From Enterobacter sp. (GTDB lineage Bacteria; Pseudomonadota; Gammaproteobacteria; Enterobacterales; Enterobacteriaceae): 54,621 nucleotides of DNA. The translations under genes were made by a program, and so were the position numbers. Under the pieces are notes generated by a model. It worked only from the letters and a program-made list of their open reading frames with translations, was not told the DNA's origin and ran no database searches. This document shows positions 1 to 12,906 of the stretch, piece by piece (position 1 is the stretch's first letter; every line of letters begins with the position of its first letter). The DNA lies in contig JALCNW010000023.1 in NCBI GenBank assembly GCA_022649305.1, positions 1-54,621 on the forward strand, in the 5' to 3' direction.

Positions 1-11
1 AATTATCATGA
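1..11 (+). CDS. ilvG: 3' end of acetolactate synthase II large subunit (partial)
   Basis: Only the last two sense codons (Leu, Ser) and a TGA stop at 9-11 would lie inside the window. The stop overlaps the ilvM ATG as ATGA, the usual ilvG/ilvM junction. The identification rests on operon order (ilvG precedes ilvM in enterobacteria), since eleven bases carry no domain information. Confidence 0.5.
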
Positions 12-271
12 TGCAACATCAAGTCGCCGTACAGGCCCGCTTCAATCCGGAAACCTTAGAACGTGTGTTACGCGTTGTGCGCCACCGTGGTTTTCAAATT
101 TGCGCCATGAATATGGAAACCGCCACCGATGCCCAAAACATAAATATCGAATTGACCGTTGCCAGCCCACGGTCGGTCGACTTACTGTTTAGTCAGTTAA
201 GTAAGCTGGTTGATGTGGCGCACGTTGCCATCTGCCAGAGCAAAACGACATCACAACAAATCCGCGCTTAA
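8..271 (+). CDS. ilvM: Acetolactate synthase II small (regulatory) subunit
   Basis: IlvM pairs with the IlvG catalytic subunit to form acetohydroxyacid synthase II, which makes acetolactate or acetohydroxybutyrate in valine, leucine and isoleucine synthesis. The 87-residue product is full length for the family and is a single ACT-type domain: an N-terminal strand with FNPETLERVLRVVRHRGF at about residues 13-30, and IELTVASPRSVDLLFSQL near 47-64. The isozyme II subunit is typically valine-insensitive. The start overlaps the presumed ilvG stop as ATGA, implying translational coupling. ilvE follows 17 bases downstream, so this is the ilvGMEDA operon. Identification is by close agreement with the enterobacterial protein as I remember it. 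Confidence 0.96.
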   Translation: MMQHQVAVQARFNPETLERVLRVVRHRGFQICAMNMETATDAQNINIELTVASPRSVDLLFSQLSKLVDVAHVAICQSKTTSQQIRA

Positions 272-288
272 GCGTGACAGGAATAAAA

Positions 289-1218
289 ATGACGACGAAG
301 AAAGCTGATTACATTTGGTTCAACGGTGAGATGGTTCGTTGGGAAGATGCGAAGATCCATGTGATGTCCCACGCCCTGCACTACGGTACTTCCGTCTTTG
401 AAGGTATCCGTTGCTACGATTCTCATAAAGGACCCGTGGTGTTCCGTCATCGTGAACACATGCAGCGTCTGCGTGACTCAGCCAAAATCTACCGTTTTCC
501 CGTCTCGCAGAGCGTTGATGAACTGATGGAAGCCTGCCGCGCCGTTATTCGTAAAAATAATCTGACGAGCGCCTATATTCGTCCGCTGGTCTTTGTCGGT
601 GATGTTGGAATGGGCGTTAACCCGCCAGACGGGTACACCACTGACGTCATCATTGCCGCGTTCCCGTGGGGCGCCTATCTGGGTGCAGATGCGCTGGATC
701 AGGGGATCGACGCAATGGTTTCTTCCTGGAATCGCGTGGCACCAAACACAATCCCTACCGCTGCAAAAGCAGGCGGAAACTACCTATCTTCTCTGTTGGT
801 GGGTAGCGAAGCACGCCGCCACGGCTATCAGGAAGGTATCGCGCTGGACGTTAACGGCTACATCTCTGAAGGCGCAGGTGAAAACCTGTTTGAAGTGAAA
901 GACGGCATCCTGTTCACTCCACCGTTCACGTCGTCTGCACTGCCGGGAATTACCCGCGACGCCATCATCAAGCTGGCGAAAGATATGGATATCGAAGTCC
1001 GTGAACAGGTTCTGTCCCGTGAATCGCTGTATCTGGCCGATGAAGTCTTTATGTCTGGCACCGCGGCAGAAATCACCCCGGTTCGCAGCGTTGACGGCAT
1101 CCAGGTAGGCGAAGGTCGCTGTGGCCCGGTCACCAAACGTATTCAGCAAGCATTCTTTGGCCTCTTCACCGGTGAAACGGAAGATAAATGGGGCTGGTTG
1201 GATCAAGTGAATTCATAA
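289..1218 (+). CDS. ilvE: Branched-chain amino acid aminotransferase
   Basis: IlvE is a PLP enzyme of fold type IV that makes the last step to isoleucine, valine and leucine, with glutamate as amino donor, in the cytoplasm. From the ATG at 289 the product is 309 residues, the family length. An in-frame ATG at 274 would add five residues, but the protein beginning MTTKKADYIW is the conserved form. The PLP lysine is Lys160 in the AAKAGGNY motif, and the GAGENLF segment contributes to cofactor phosphate binding. It is the second full gene of the ilvMEDA run. A perfect hairpin lies between it and ilvD. Confidence 0.97.
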   Translation: MTTKKADYIWFNGEMVRWEDAKIHVMSHALHYGTSVFEGIRCYDSHKGPVVFRHREHMQRLRDSAKIYRFPVSQSVDELMEACRAVIRKNNLTSAYIRPLVFVGDVGMGVNPPDGYTTDVIIAAFPWGAYLGADALDQGIDAMVSSWNRVAPNTIPTAAKAGGNYLSSLLVGSEARRHGYQEGIALDVNGYISEGAGENLFEVKDGILFTPPFTSSALPGITRDAIIKLAKDMDIEVREQVLSRESLYLADEVFMSGTAAEITPVRSVDGIQVGEGRCGPVTKRIQQAFFGLFTGETEDKWGWLDQVNS

Positions 1219-1228
1219 GCATAATTTT

Positions 1229-1248
1229 GGGACGGCACGCACCGTCCC
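1229..1248 (+). repeat. ilvE-ilvD intercistronic hairpin
   Basis: Perfect 7-bp inverted repeat GGGACGG / CCGTCCC around the 6-base loop CACGCA. No T-run follows, so it looks like an mRNA-stabilising or processing stem rather than an intrinsic terminator. The function is inferred. Confidence 0.6.
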
Positions 1249-1278
1249 ACCGATGAGATAGACGGGAGTTAATTAAGC

Positions 1279-3129
1279 ATGCCTAAGTATCGTTCAGCCA
1301 CCACCACCCACGGTCGTAACATGGCCGGAGCCCGCGCACTGTGGCGCGCAACCGGGATGACCGACGACGATTTCGGCAAGCCGATTATCGCCGTGGTTAA
1401 CTCCTTTACCCAGTTCGTACCGGGCCACGTCCATTTGCGCGATCTGGGTAAGCTGGTCGCTGAGCAAATCGAAGCGTCAGGCGGCGTGGCAAAAGAGTTC
1501 AATACCATTGCCGTGGATGACGGCATCGCGATGGGTCACGGCGGTATGCTTTATTCACTGCCGTCGCGCGAGCTGATCGCCGATTCCGTGGAATACATGG
1601 TTAACGCCCACTGCGCCGATGCGATGGTCTGCATCTCCAACTGCGACAAAATCACCCCAGGGATGCTGATGGCATCCCTGCGTTTAAACATTCCGGTGAT
1701 CTTTGTTTCTGGCGGTCCGATGGAAGCGGGTAAAACGAAGCTGTCGGATCAGATAATCAAGCTCGACCTGGTCGATGCGATGATTCAAGGTGCGGATCCG
1801 AAAGTCTCCGATGAGCAGAGCGACCAGGTGGAACGTTCCGCGTGTCCGACCTGCGGTTCCTGCTCAGGCATGTTCACCGCGAACTCCATGAACTGTCTGA
1901 CCGAAGCACTGGGTCTTTCTCAGCCGGGCAATGGCTCACTGCTGGCGACCCACGCCGATCGTGAACAGTTGTTCCTCAATGCCGGGACGCGCATCGTTGA
2001 ATTGACCAAACGTTATTACGAGCAAGACGATGCCAGCGCGCTGCCGCGCAACATTGCCAACAAAGCCGCATTCGAAAACGCCATGACGCTTGATATCGCC
2101 ATGGGCGGTTCTACCAACACCGTTCTGCACCTGCTGGCCGCCGCGCAGGAAGCCGAAATCGATTTCACCATGAGCGATATCGATAAGCTTTCACGCAAGG
2201 TGCCACAGCTGTGCAAGGTTGCGCCGAGCACGCCAAAATATCATATGGAAGATGTTCACCGTGCCGGTGGCGTTCTTGGGATTCTGGGCGAACTCGATCG
2301 CGCCAGCCTGTTGAACCGTGAGGTGAAAAACATTCTTGGCCTGACGCTGCCGGAGTCGCTTGAGCAGTACGACGTGATGCTGACGAAAGACCAGGCCGTG
2401 AAAGACATGTTCCGCGCAGGCCCCGCAGGGATCCGTACCACCAAGGCTTTCTCGCAAAATTGTCGCTGGGATACGCTGGACGACGATCGCGCTAACGGTT
2501 GTATTCGTTCTCTGGAGAACGCCTATAGCCAGGAGGGCGGTCTGGCCGTTCTGTACGGTAACTTCGCGGAAAACGGCTGTATCGTGAAAACCGCAGGCGT
2601 GGATGACAGCATCTTGAAATTCACCGGCCCGGCAAAAGTGTACGAAAGCCAGGACGACGCGGTTGAAGCGATCCTGGGCGGTAAAGTCGTGGCGGGCGAT
2701 GTGGTTGTGATTCGCTACGAAGGGCCGAAAGGCGGGCCGGGTATGCAGGAAATGCTTTACCCAACCACCTTCCTGAAGTCGATGGGTCTTGGCAAAGCCT
2801 GCGCGCTCATCACCGACGGTCGTTTCTCCGGTGGTACCTCCGGGCTTTCTATCGGCCACGTCTCTCCAGAAGCCGCGAGCGGCGGTAACATTGCCATTAT
2901 CGAAGACGGCGATCTGATTGAAATCGATATTCCCAACCGTGGCATTCAGCTTCAGTTGAGCAGTCAAGACATTGCCGCACGTCGTGAAGCACAGGACGCT
3001 CGTGGAGATAAAGCGTGGACGCCGAAAGACCGTCAGCGCGAGGTTTCCTACGCCCTGCGTGCCTATGCAACGCTTGCCACCAGTGCGGACAAAGGTGCTG
3101 TGCGCGATAAATCTAAACTGGGGGGTTAA
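1279..3129 (+). CDS. ilvD: Dihydroxy-acid dehydratase
   Basis: IlvD dehydrates 2,3-dihydroxy-isovalerate and 2,3-dihydroxy-3-methylvalerate to the 2-keto acids used by IlvE. It is an Fe-S enzyme of the IlvD/Edd family. The 616 residues equal the E. coli length. Visible signatures are [12 protein letters not shown] near residues 79-90, NCDKITPGM with Cys122 and Lys124, and [18 protein letters not shown] at about 189-206 carrying candidate cluster cysteines. [20 protein letters not shown] lies in the C-terminal swivel domain. Its TAA shares its last base with an upstream-frame ATG of ilvA (TAATGATG), so ilvA is probably translationally coupled. Confidence 0.97.
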   Translation: MPKYRSATTTHGRNMAGARALWRATGMTDDDFGKPIIAVVNSFTQFVPGHVHLRDLGKLVAEQIEASGGVAKEFNTIAVDDGIAMGHGGMLYSLPSRELIADSVEYMVNAHCADAMVCISNCDKITPGMLMASLRLNIPVIFVSGGPMEAGKTKLSDQIIKLDLVDAMIQGADPKVSDEQSDQVERSACPTCGSCSGMFTANSMNCLTEALGLSQPGNGSLLATHADREQLFLNAGTRIVELTKRYYEQDDASALPRNIANKAAFENAMTLDIAMGGSTNTVLHLLAAAQEAEIDFTMSDIDKLSRKVPQLCKVAPSTPKYHMEDVHRAGGVLGILGELDRASLLNREVKNILGLTLPESLEQYDVMLTKDQAVKDMFRAGPAGIRTTKAFSQNCRWDTLDDDRANGCIRSLENAYSQEGGLAVLYGNFAENGCIVKTAGVDDSILKFTGPAKVYESQDDAVEAILGGKVVAGDVVVIRYEGPKGGPGMQEMLYPTTFLKSMGLGKACALITDGRFSGGTSGLSIGHVSPEAASGGNIAIIEDGDLIEIDIPNRGIQLQLSSQDIAARREAQDARGDKAWTPKDRQREVSYALRAYATLATSADKGAVRDKSKLGG

Positions 3130-3131
3130 TG

Positions 3132-4676
3132 ATGGCCGAATCGCAACCTCTATCCGCCGCCCCTGACGGGGCGGAATACCTCAGAGCGGTGCTGCGTGCA
3201 CCGGTCTATGAAGCGGTGCAGGTCACGCCGCTGCAAAAGATGGACAAGCTCTCGTCACGTCTTAATAACGTGATTCTGGTGAAGCGCGAAGACCGACAGC
3301 CTGTGCATAGCTTCAAGCTGCGCGGAGCTTACGCGATGATGGCTGGGCTGACCGAAGAGCAAAAGGCGCGTGGTGTGATTACGGCTTCCGCTGGCAACCA
3401 TGCGCAGGGCGTTGCGTTTTCTGCCGCGCGTCTGGGCCTGAAAGCGCTCATCGTAATGCCGGTGGCCACTGCTGATATCAAAGTTGACGCGGTGCGTGGT
3501 TTTGGCGGCGAAGTGCTGTTACACGGCGCAAACTTTGATGAAGCCAAATCAAAAGCCATTGAGCTCTCTCAGCAGCAGGGCTTTACCTGGGTTCCTCCGT
3601 TCGATCACCCCATGGTGATTGCCGGACAGGGCACGCTGGCGCTGGAGCTATTACAGCAGGATGCACATCTCGATCGCGTATTTGTACCGGTGGGCGGTGG
3701 CGGTCTGGCGGCGGGCGTAGCGGTACTTATCAAACAGCTGATGCCGCAAATCAAAGTGATTGCCGTCGAAGCAGAAGATTCCGCCTGCCTGAAAGCAGCG
3801 CTGGATGCGGGTCATCCGGTGGATCTTGCGCGGGTTGGCCTGTTTGCCGAAGGCGTGGCGGTGAAACGCATTGGTGATGAGACCTTCCGCGTGTGTCAGG
3901 AATATCTCGACGACATCATCACCGTCGACAGCGATGCTATCTGCGCGGCCATGAAAGATCTGTTCGAGGACGTTCGTGCGGTGGCAGAACCGTCCGGGGC
4001 GCTGGCACTGGCGGGGATGAAAAAGTACATCGCGCAGCACAACATTCGCGGTGAACGTCTGGCGCACGTGCTGTCTGGCGCTAACGTTAACTTCCATGGT
4101 CTGCGTTACGTTTCCGAACGTTGCGAACTGGGCGAACAACGCGAAGCGCTACTGGCCGTCACGATCCCGGAAGAGAAAGGTAGTTTCCTTAAGTTCTGCC
4201 AGCTGCTTGGCGGGCGTTCGGTTACCGAGTTTAACTATCGATTTGCCGATGCCAAAGACGCCTGCATTTTTGTTGGCGTGCGCCTGAGCCGTGGTCTGGA
4301 GGAGCGTAAAGAGATCCTCAGCCTATTGCACGACGGTGGCTACAGCGTGGTGGATCTTTCCGACGACGAAATGGCGAAACTACACGTGCGTTATATGGTC
4401 GGTGGACGCCCATCTAAGCCATTACAGGAACGTCTGTTTAGCTTTGAGTTCCCGGAATCACCGGGCGCACTGCTGAAGTTCCTGCATACGCTGGGTACAC
4501 ACTGGAACATTTCTCTGTTCCATTATCGCAGCCACGGCACCGATTTTGGACGCGTGCTAGCGGGATTTGAGTTGGGCGAGCACGAGCCCGATTTCGAAAC
4601 GCGGCTGAACGAGCTGGGCTACGACTGCCATGACGAAACCCATAATCCGGCATTCAGGTTCTTCCTGGCCGGTTAG
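3132..4676 (+). CDS. ilvA: Biosynthetic threonine deaminase
   Basis: IlvA converts threonine to 2-oxobutyrate and ammonia, the committed and isoleucine-inhibited step of isoleucine synthesis. It is a PLP fold type II enzyme: the catalytic lysine is Lys62 in SFKLRG, and the glycine loop GGGGLAAG binds the cofactor phosphate. Two C-terminal ACT-like regulatory domains follow from about residue 325, including SFEFPESPGALLKFL. I take the second of two adjacent ATGs (3132), which gives 514 residues as in E. coli; the first (3129) adds one Met. It ends the ilvMEDA operon and overlaps convergent ilvY by four bases. Confidence 0.97.
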   Translation: MAESQPLSAAPDGAEYLRAVLRAPVYEAVQVTPLQKMDKLSSRLNNVILVKREDRQPVHSFKLRGAYAMMAGLTEEQKARGVITASAGNHAQGVAFSAARLGLKALIVMPVATADIKVDAVRGFGGEVLLHGANFDEAKSKAIELSQQQGFTWVPPFDHPMVIAGQGTLALELLQQDAHLDRVFVPVGGGGLAAGVAVLIKQLMPQIKVIAVEAEDSACLKAALDAGHPVDLARVGLFAEGVAVKRIGDETFRVCQEYLDDIITVDSDAICAAMKDLFEDVRAVAEPSGALALAGMKKYIAQHNIRGERLAHVLSGANVNFHGLRYVSERCELGEQREALLAVTIPEEKGSFLKFCQLLGGRSVTEFNYRFADAKDACIFVGVRLSRGLEERKEILSLLHDGGYSVVDLSDDEMAKLHVRYMVGGRPSKPLQERLFSFEFPESPGALLKFLHTLGTHWNISLFHYRSHGTDFGRVLAGFELGEHEPDFETRLNELGYDCHDETHNPAFRFFLAG

Positions 4677-5563
4677 TGGTTTGGCAAAATCTGCCAGAAA
4701 GCATCAATAAGCGGCTCATGCAGCCGCTTTTTTTGTGCGCAAACGCCAAGCTCAAACGGTGTTTTCTCATCACTGCGCTCTAAAATCATCACGCGATTGC
4801 GCACCGGCTCCGGACTATTTTCCAGTACCACTTCCGGCAGCAATGCCACGCCACAGCCTAAGGCGACCATGGATACCATAGCCTCGTGCCCGCCTACCGT
4901 TGCGTAAATCGACGGGTTGCTGATTTTCTGACGGCGGAACCAGAGTTCGATGCGGCGTCGCACCGGTCCTTGATCGGCCATGATAAAGGGCACCGTTGAC
5001 CAATCGGGGGAATCCACTGAGACCTGATTACGCACTGGACAGGGAAGGGCCGGTGCAATCAACACCACTGCCAGATTTTCCAGCATTGAAAAAGCGACCG
5101 CGCCGGGCAATGTTTCCGGCTTACCCGCAATCGCTAAATCCGCTTCGCCCGTTACCACTTTTTCCATTGCATCTGCGGCATCACCGGTAGTGAGCTTGAT
5201 TTCCACCGAGGGATGTTCAGCGCGGAAGCGGTCGAGAATGGGGGGGAGGTGGCTGTATGCCGCCGTAACGGAGCAAAAAATATGCAGCTCACCCGAGAGA
5301 GAAGGGCCTTGCTGATCGATGGTGTGGCGTAATCGCTGATACTGCAATAACGTTTGCTGAGCAAAGGTACGTAATTCGTCACCAGCTTCCGTCAGCGTGA
5401 CGGTGCGATTATCGCGCACAAACAACGCCTGGCCGAGATCCTCTTCCAGACGCTGAATTTGGCGGGACAGTGTGGAAGGACTGACGTGCATCGCCCGCGC
5501 ACTGCGGCCAAAGTGACGGCTTTCCGCCAGATGCAAAAACATTTTCAGATCGCGTAAATCCAC
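4673..5563 (-). CDS. ilvY: LysR-type activator of ilvC
   Basis: IlvY is a LysR-type regulator that activates the divergent ilvC gene when acetolactate or acetohydroxybutyrate inducers bind. The N-terminal winged helix-turn-helix covers about residues 1-60 (DLRDLKMFLHLAESRHFGRS, then HVSPSTLSRQIQRLE). The rest is the two-lobed effector domain. I place the start at the GTG at 5563, which begins MDLRDLK, has a GGAG about 8 bases upstream and gives 296 residues. A GTG at 5572 is also in frame but overlaps that Shine-Dalgarno. The 3' end overlaps ilvA by four bases. Confidence 0.95.
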   Translation of the reverse strand: MDLRDLKMFLHLAESRHFGRSARAMHVSPSTLSRQIQRLEEDLGQALFVRDNRTVTLTEAGDELRTFAQQTLLQYQRLRHTIDQQGPSLSGELHIFCSVTAAYSHLPPILDRFRAEHPSVEIKLTTGDAADAMEKVVTGEADLAIAGKPETLPGAVAFSMLENLAVVLIAPALPCPVRNQVSVDSPDWSTVPFIMADQGPVRRRIELWFRRQKISNPSIYATVGGHEAMVSMVALGCGVALLPEVVLENSPEPVRNRVMILERSDEKTPFELGVCAQKKRLHEPLIDAFWQILPNH

Positions 5564-5586
5564 AGACTGCACTCCGCATTTTTACG

Positions 5587-5601
5587 TTGCATAAATTGCA
5601 A
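5587..5601. promoter_or_regulatory. Candidate IlvY operator in the ilvY-ilvC control region
   Basis: TTGC-N7-GCAA, an inverted repeat of the LysR type (T-N11-A core), lies 24 bases upstream of the ilvY GTG. A weaker related element, TTG-N9-CAA, occurs at about 5609-5623. The shared divergent region 5564-5722 is where IlvY sites are known to lie in E. coli. The repeats are seen directly; protein binding is inferred. Confidence 0.6.
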
Positions 5602-5722
5602 CGTTACGTTGTGAATATATCAATTTCCGCAATGTATTTCCTGTCATATAGTAAGTTCATTCTCGCATAAGCGAAGTACACCGAATAATAAGCACCACAA
5701 CACAACATCACGAGGTTCCACC

Positions 5723-7198
5723 ATGGCTAACTACTTCAATACACTGAATCTGCGTCAGCAGCTGGCGCAACTGGGCAAATGCCGCTTTATGGGTCGCGAC
5801 GAATTTGCCGATGGCGCGAGCTACCTTCAGGGTAAAAAAGTGGTCATCGTCGGCTGTGGCGCGCAGGGTCTGAACCAGGGCCTGAACATGCGTGACTCCG
5901 GTCTGGATATCTCCTACGCCCTGCGTAAAGAAGCCATTGCTGAGAAGCGTGCTTCCTGGCGTAAAGCGACTGAAAACGGCTTCAAAGTAGGCACCTATGA
6001 AGAGCTGATCCCGCAGGCCGATCTGGTGGTTAACCTGACGCCAGACAAACAGCACTCCGACGTGGTGCGTGCTGTTCAGCCAATGATGAAAGACGGCGCT
6101 GCGCTGGGTTACTCTCACGGTTTCAACATTGTTGAAGTGGGTGAGCAGATTCGTAAAGACATCACCGTGGTGATGGTGGCACCGAAATGTCCGGGCACCG
6201 AAGTACGTGAAGAGTACAAACGCGGGTTTGGCGTGCCGACTCTGATCGCCGTTCACCCGGAAAACGATCCAAAAGGCGAAGGCATGGCAATCGCCAAAGC
6301 CTGGGCTGCGGCTACCGGTGGTCACCGTGCAGGTGTTCTGGAATCGTCCTTCGTGGCAGAAGTAAAATCTGACCTGATGGGTGAGCAGACCATCCTCTGC
6401 GGCATGCTGCAGGCTGGCTCTTTGCTGTGCTTCGACAAGCTGGTAGAAGAAGGTACCGACCCGGCTTACGCAGAAAAACTGATTCAGTTCGGCTGGGAAA
6501 CCATCACCGAAGCGCTGAAGCAGGGCGGCATTACGCTGATGATGGATCGTCTGTCCAACCCGGCTAAACTGCGCGCTTATGCACTGTCAGAACAGCTGAA
6601 AGCGATCATGGCACCGCTGTTCCAGAAACACATGGACGATATCATCTCCGGTGAATTCTCTTCCGGCATGATGGCGGACTGGGCGAACGACGACAAAAAT
6701 CTGCTGACCTGGCGTGAAGAGACCGGCAAAACTGCGTTCGAAACCGCTTCGCAGTTCGATGGTAAAATCAGCGAGCAAGAGTACTTCGACAAAGGCGTGC
6801 TGATGATCGCAATGGTAAAAGCGGGCGTTGAGCTGGCGTTCGAAACCATGGTTGATTCCGGTATCATCGAAGAGTCTGCTTACTACGAATCACTGCACGA
6901 GCTGCCGCTTATTGCGAACACCATCGCGCGTAAGCGTCTGTATGAAATGAACGTGGTTATCTCCGATACCGCTGAATACGGTAACTACCTGTTCTCTTAC
7001 GCGTGTGTTCCGCTGCTGAAAGAATTCATGACCACGCTGCAAGCAGGCGATCTGGGTAAAGCCGTTGCCGAAGGCGCTGTAGATAACGCTCAGTTGCGTG
7101 ATGCAAACGAAGCGATTCGCAGCCATGCGATTGAAAGCGTGGGTCACAAACTGCGTGGCTATATGAAAGATATGAAGCGTATTGCCGTCGCAGGCTGA
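5723..7198 (+). CDS. ilvC: Ketol-acid reductoisomerase (class II)
   Basis: IlvC rearranges and reduces acetolactate and acetohydroxybutyrate with NADPH and Mg2+, giving the substrates of IlvD. The 491-residue length marks the long class II enzyme with a duplicated C-terminal knotted domain. The Rossmann motif GCGAQG is at residues 44-49, and Arg68, Arg76 and Ser78 fit NADPH preference. A Shine-Dalgarno-like GAGG lies upstream of the ATG. The gene is monocistronic, faces away from ilvY, and ends at a strong bidirectional terminator shared with ppiC. Confidence 0.98.
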   Translation: MANYFNTLNLRQQLAQLGKCRFMGRDEFADGASYLQGKKVVIVGCGAQGLNQGLNMRDSGLDISYALRKEAIAEKRASWRKATENGFKVGTYEELIPQADLVVNLTPDKQHSDVVRAVQPMMKDGAALGYSHGFNIVEVGEQIRKDITVVMVAPKCPGTEVREEYKRGFGVPTLIAVHPENDPKGEGMAIAKAWAAATGGHRAGVLESSFVAEVKSDLMGEQTILCGMLQAGSLLCFDKLVEEGTDPAYAEKLIQFGWETITEALKQGGITLMMDRLSNPAKLRAYALSEQLKAIMAPLFQKHMDDIISGEFSSGMMADWANDDKNLLTWREETGKTAFETASQFDGKISEQEYFDKGVLMIAMVKAGVELAFETMVDSGIIEESAYYESLHELPLIANTIARKRLYEMNVVISDTAEYGNYLFSYACVPLLKEFMTTLQAGDLGKAVAEGAVDNAQLRDANEAIRSHAIESVGHKLRGYMKDMKRIAVAG

Positions 7199-7241
7199 TT
7201 CCTGCAATTCGGAATGCATAGAGGAATCGCTTTCCACTATC

Positions 7242-7278
7242 AAAAAAGCCCAGTGAGCGTAAGCTCACTGGGCTTTTT
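7242..7278. terminator. Bidirectional terminator between ilvC and ppiC
   Basis: A GC-rich stem (GCCCAGTGAGC / GCTCACTGGGC) with a 4-base GTAA loop is flanked by an A-run on the left and a T-run on the right. It can therefore act as an intrinsic terminator for ilvC on + and for ppiC on -. Confidence 0.92.
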
Positions 7279-7279
7279 A

Positions 7280-9668
<2,389 letters not shown>

Positions 9669-9676
9669 ACGTGACG

Positions 9677-11161
9677 TTATCTCACCACGAGTGACCAGTG
9701 GACATAGCTTTGCCACTGGCATTCCTGATCGATAAGTTCAGCCCCAAGTGGGTGATGGCTCAGCCAGTTTTCGGGCAATGTGAGCGCCAGATTTTCACCC
9801 TCAACTTCGAGCGTCATGGTCGGCAGCAAATCATCACGACGGCGGCTGGCGAATAAAATGGCCAGACGCAGAAGTCGACAAAGATGTTCGGCAACGCGCG
9901 GCGGTACGGCATTTTGTTGATGCAAAGAAGAAAGATCAACGTTGTTTGTCTGATTCAATAACAAGGTGGCCAGAAGCTTTTTCTGCGCTGGTGTAAACCC
10001 CGGAAGATCGAGATGACGAACCAGGTATGCGGCGTGACCAGGAGCCTGTTTAAAATCGATACTCAAACCCACTTCATGCAACGCACAGGCACTTATCAGC
10101 AAATCGCGACTTAATGGCTCGATATCCCAGTGGCCGCTGAGCTGATCGGCAAAGTGTGATGCCAGTTGTCCAACGCGTTGAGCCTGTTCGATATCCACCA
10201 TAAATCGACGTTGTACGTTACGAATCGTACGGCTACGCACATCTTGTTCAACCGACAAATGCAGCATACCGTAGACCAGACCTTCGCGGAGCGCACCGCC
10301 AGCCAGCGTCATGCAGTGAATATTAAGTTCCGTAAATATAGCGATCAGGATCGCCAGTCCGCTTGGGAAGACCAAAGCACGTTCTAGCGTTAATCCTTCG
10401 ATTTCAAGCTCTTCAAGACGGCCGCATTGAATGGCGCGTTGCTTGAGCTGCTGAAGTTTGGCCAGCGTAATCCGCTCGTCCATTCCTTGCGCCATCATGA
10501 TTTCTTGTAGCGCCTGAACGGTACCCGAAGCCCCGACACACACTTTCCAGCCGTGATAGCGCAGTTCGTCCATCACGGGGCGCAGGACTTCGCGGGCGGC
10601 TTTTTCCGCTTCGTCAAAGTTCTCCTGGCCGAAATTGCGATCGGTAAAATAGCGCTCAAGCCAGGTCACACAGCCCATGGAAAGGCTAAACAACGACGTA
10701 GCCTGCGCGCCGGTACCGGTGACCAGCTCAGTACTGGCTCCACCGATGTCCACGACCAGACGACGATCGTCACCACCCGTCGTGTGGGCAACGCCCTGAT
10801 AGATTAAACGCGCTTCTTCTTCGCCGCTAATCACCTGCACCGGACAGCCAAGAATCTCCTGCGCTTTCGCAATAAAATCAACGGCGTTAACCGCCAGACG
10901 TAGCGTGGCGGTCGCGACAACGCGAATTTGCGCGTGCGGGATATCTTGCAGACGTTCAGCAAAGAGACGCAGACATTGCCAGCCGCGTTCCATGGCTTCA
11001 GGGGAAAGGTGATTTTCCTGACTAAGGCCCGCCGCGAGACGGACCTTGCGCTTGATACGGGTCAGGGTTTGAATGCTCCCGGCCACCTCGCGTACCACCA
11101 GCATATGAAAACTATTCGAACCTAAATCAATAGCTGCATAGAGCGAGGAACCGGTCTTCAT
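9677..11161 (-). CDS. gppA: Guanosine-5'-triphosphate,3'-diphosphate pyrophosphatase / exopolyphosphatase
   Basis: GppA hydrolyses pppGpp to ppGpp and can degrade long-chain polyphosphate, tuning the stringent response. The 494-residue protein has the Ppx/GppA actin-like ATPase fold: phosphate-1 loop [10 protein letters not shown] at 11-20, [12 protein letters not shown] near 145 and [11 protein letters not shown] near 300. A C-terminal HD-like helical domain starts at about residue 320. It lies just downstream of rhlB on the same strand, with 5 bases between the rhlB stop and the gppA start, so the two are probably cotranscribed. It converges on rep with an 8-base gap. Confidence 0.95.
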   Translation of the reverse strand: MKTGSSLYAAIDLGSNSFHMLVVREVAGSIQTLTRIKRKVRLAAGLSQENHLSPEAMERGWQCLRLFAERLQDIPHAQIRVVATATLRLAVNAVDFIAKAQEILGCPVQVISGEEEARLIYQGVAHTTGGDDRRLVVDIGGASTELVTGTGAQATSLFSLSMGCVTWLERYFTDRNFGQENFDEAEKAAREVLRPVMDELRYHGWKVCVGASGTVQALQEIMMAQGMDERITLAKLQQLKQRAIQCGRLEELEIEGLTLERALVFPSGLAILIAIFTELNIHCMTLAGGALREGLVYGMLHLSVEQDVRSRTIRNVQRRFMVDIEQAQRVGQLASHFADQLSGHWDIEPLSRDLLISACALHEVGLSIDFKQAPGHAAYLVRHLDLPGFTPAQKKLLATLLLNQTNNVDLSSLHQQNAVPPRVAEHLCRLLRLAILFASRRRDDLLPTMTLEVEGENLALTLPENWLSHHPLGAELIDQECQWQSYVHWSLVVR

Positions 11162-11166
11162 TCTTT

Positions 11167-12432
11167 TTAACCTGAACGGCGACGATTGCGAGGCGCGCCG
11201 GTACGACGCGGGCCATTGCCAGAACGGGCGCGAGTCAAACGCTTCGCTGGTGGCAATTCGCTCAACAACGCTTCCGGATTGTATTTACTCTGCGGAATCG
11301 AGTGACCGATGTATGTCTCAATGGCTGTAAGATTCAAAGCATACTCTTCACACGCCAGGCTGATTGAGTGACCGCTGGCACCTGCGCGACCGGTACGACC
11401 TATGCGGTGTACGTAATCTTCGCAATCGTCCGGGAGGTCATAGTTGAAGACGTGCGTCACGGCCGGAATGTGTAGGCCACGTGCAGCAACATCGGTAGCA
11501 ACCAGAATATCCAAATCGCCACGGGTAAATTCTTCAAGGATACGCAGACGTTTTTTCTGCGCGACATCGCCCGTCAGCAAGCCAACGCGATGTCCATCCG
11601 CAGCCAGATGGCCCCAGATGTCTTCGCAGCGGTGCTTGGTGTTGGCGAAGATAATCGCGCGATCTGGCCACTCTTCTTCGATCAATGTCTGCAGAAGACG
11701 CATCTTCTCTTCGTTTGATGGGTAGAAAAGTTCTTCCTGAATGCGGTGACCCGTTTTCTGTTCCGGCTCGACTTCAACGTATTCGGCGTTATTCATTTGC
11801 TCGAACGCCAGTTCGCGAACGCGGTAGGAAAGGGTTGCGGAGAACAGCATGTTCAGACGCTGCGGCGTAGGCGGCATACGGCGGAACAACCAGCGAATAT
11901 CTTTAATGAAGCCCAAATCGTACATACGATCGGCTTCGTCGAGTACCACAACCTGGATTGCGCCAAGGTTGATGTGGTTTTGTTTGGCGTAGTCGATAAG
12001 ACGGCCTGTGGTGCCGATAAGAATATCAACACCGCTTTCCAGCACTTTCAGCTGCTTATCGTAGCCATCGCCACCATAGGCAAGACCCAACTTAAGGCCA
12101 GTAGTCTGTGCCAGAGGTTCAGCGTCAGCATGGATTTGTACCGCAAGTTCTCGCGTTGGGGCCATGATCAGCGCACGCGGTTGGTTAACTTTTCGGTCAT
12201 CAATTGCTGGATGAGTCAGTAAATAATGAAACGTTGACGTCAAAAACGCCATCGTTTTGCCAGTACCGGTTTGCGCCTGCCCTGCAACATCGCGACCTGC
12301 CAGCGTAAGCGGCAGTGCGAGGGCTTGAATGGGCGTGCAGTGATGAAAACCTTTATTTTCAAGGGCTTCAATCACTTTTGCGTGCAGGGCGAAGTCGGAA
12401 AACTTCTGTTCTGTTAAATGTGTTTTGCTCAT
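11167..12432 (-). CDS. rhlB: DEAD-box RNA helicase of the degradosome
   Basis: RhlB unwinds structured RNA for RNase E and PNPase in the degradosome. The 421 residues carry the full motif set: Q motif near [12 protein letters not shown], motif I AQTGTGKT at 53-60, PTREL, motif II DEAD in [17 protein letters not shown], and motif [12 protein letters not shown]. The arginine-rich tail ([24 protein letters not shown]) matches the basic RNA-binding extension of RhlB. It is somewhat shorter in glycines than other DEAD proteins. It is divergent from trxA and upstream of gppA. Confidence 0.96.
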   Translation of the reverse strand: MSKTHLTEQKFSDFALHAKVIEALENKGFHHCTPIQALALPLTLAGRDVAGQAQTGTGKTMAFLTSTFHYLLTHPAIDDRKVNQPRALIMAPTRELAVQIHADAEPLAQTTGLKLGLAYGGDGYDKQLKVLESGVDILIGTTGRLIDYAKQNHINLGAIQVVVLDEADRMYDLGFIKDIRWLFRRMPPTPQRLNMLFSATLSYRVRELAFEQMNNAEYVEVEPEQKTGHRIQEELFYPSNEEKMRLLQTLIEEEWPDRAIIFANTKHRCEDIWGHLAADGHRVGLLTGDVAQKKRLRILEEFTRGDLDILVATDVAARGLHIPAVTHVFNYDLPDDCEDYVHRIGRTGRAGASGHSISLACEEYALNLTAIETYIGHSIPQSKYNPEALLSELPPAKRLTRARSGNGPRRTGAPRNRRRSG

Positions 12433-12505
12433 AGTGTGGTAGAATATCAGCTTACTATTGCTTTACGAAAGCGTATCCGGTGAAATAAAGTCAACCTTTA
12501 GTTGG

Positions 12506-12550
12506 TTAATGCTACATCAACACGTCGTTGATTAATCCTACACCAACACG
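12506..12550 (+). repeat. Imperfect tandem repeat in the trxA upstream region
   Basis: A 19-base unit at 12506-12524 (TTAATGCTACATCAACACG) recurs at 12532-12550 with 17 of 19 bases matching and a 26-base period. It ends 26 bases before the trxA ATG, so it probably lies in the 5' leader. No function can be assigned. Confidence 0.6.
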
Positions 12551-12576
12551 CCAGGCTTATTCCTGTGGAGTTATAT

Positions 12577-12906
12577 ATGAGCGATAAAATTATTCACCTG
12601 ACTGACGACAGTTTTGACACGGACGTACTTAAAGCTGACGGGCTGACACTCGTCGATTTCTGGGCTGAATGGTGTGGTCCTTGCAAAATGATCGCTCCGA
12701 TTCTGGATGAAATCGCTGACGAATATCAGGGCAAACTGACCGTTGCCAAGCTGAACATCGACCAGAACCCGGGCACCGCGCCTAAGTACGGCATTCGCGG
12801 TATCCCAACCCTGCTGTTGTTTAAAAACGGCGAAGTCGCTGCAACCAAAGTGGGCGCCTTGTCCAAAGGTCAGCTGAAAGAGTTCCTAGACGCTAATCTG
12901 GCGTAA
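12577..12906 (+). CDS. trxA: Thioredoxin 1
   Basis: TrxA is the main cytoplasmic protein disulfide reductant, serving ribonucleotide reductase, PAPS reductase and others after reduction by TrxB. The 109-residue product is nearly identical to E. coli thioredoxin. The active site WCGPC is at residues 32-36 (Cys33, Cys36), the buried Asp at about 27 is in VDFWAEW, and the cis-proline is in [12 protein letters not shown] use the ATG at 12577, preceded by GTGGAG and the sequence TTATAT. A non-family ATG at 12565 adds four residues within the Shine-Dalgarno region. The gene is divergent from rhlB. Confidence 0.98.
   Translation: MSDKIIHLTDDSFDTDVLKADGLTLVDFWAEWCGPCKMIAPILDEIADEYQGKLTVAKLNIDQNPGTAPKYGIRGIPTLLLFKNGEVAATKVGALSKGQLKEFLDANLA

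Noticed and set aside
2191..2967. 258-codon ORF antisense to ilvD
   Set aside because: It lies wholly opposite a well-conserved enzyme gene and has no recognisable motif; high-GC third positions create such frames.
5708..6325. 205-codon ORF antisense to ilvC
   Set aside because: Same reason: a shadow of ilvC codon usage, no family match.
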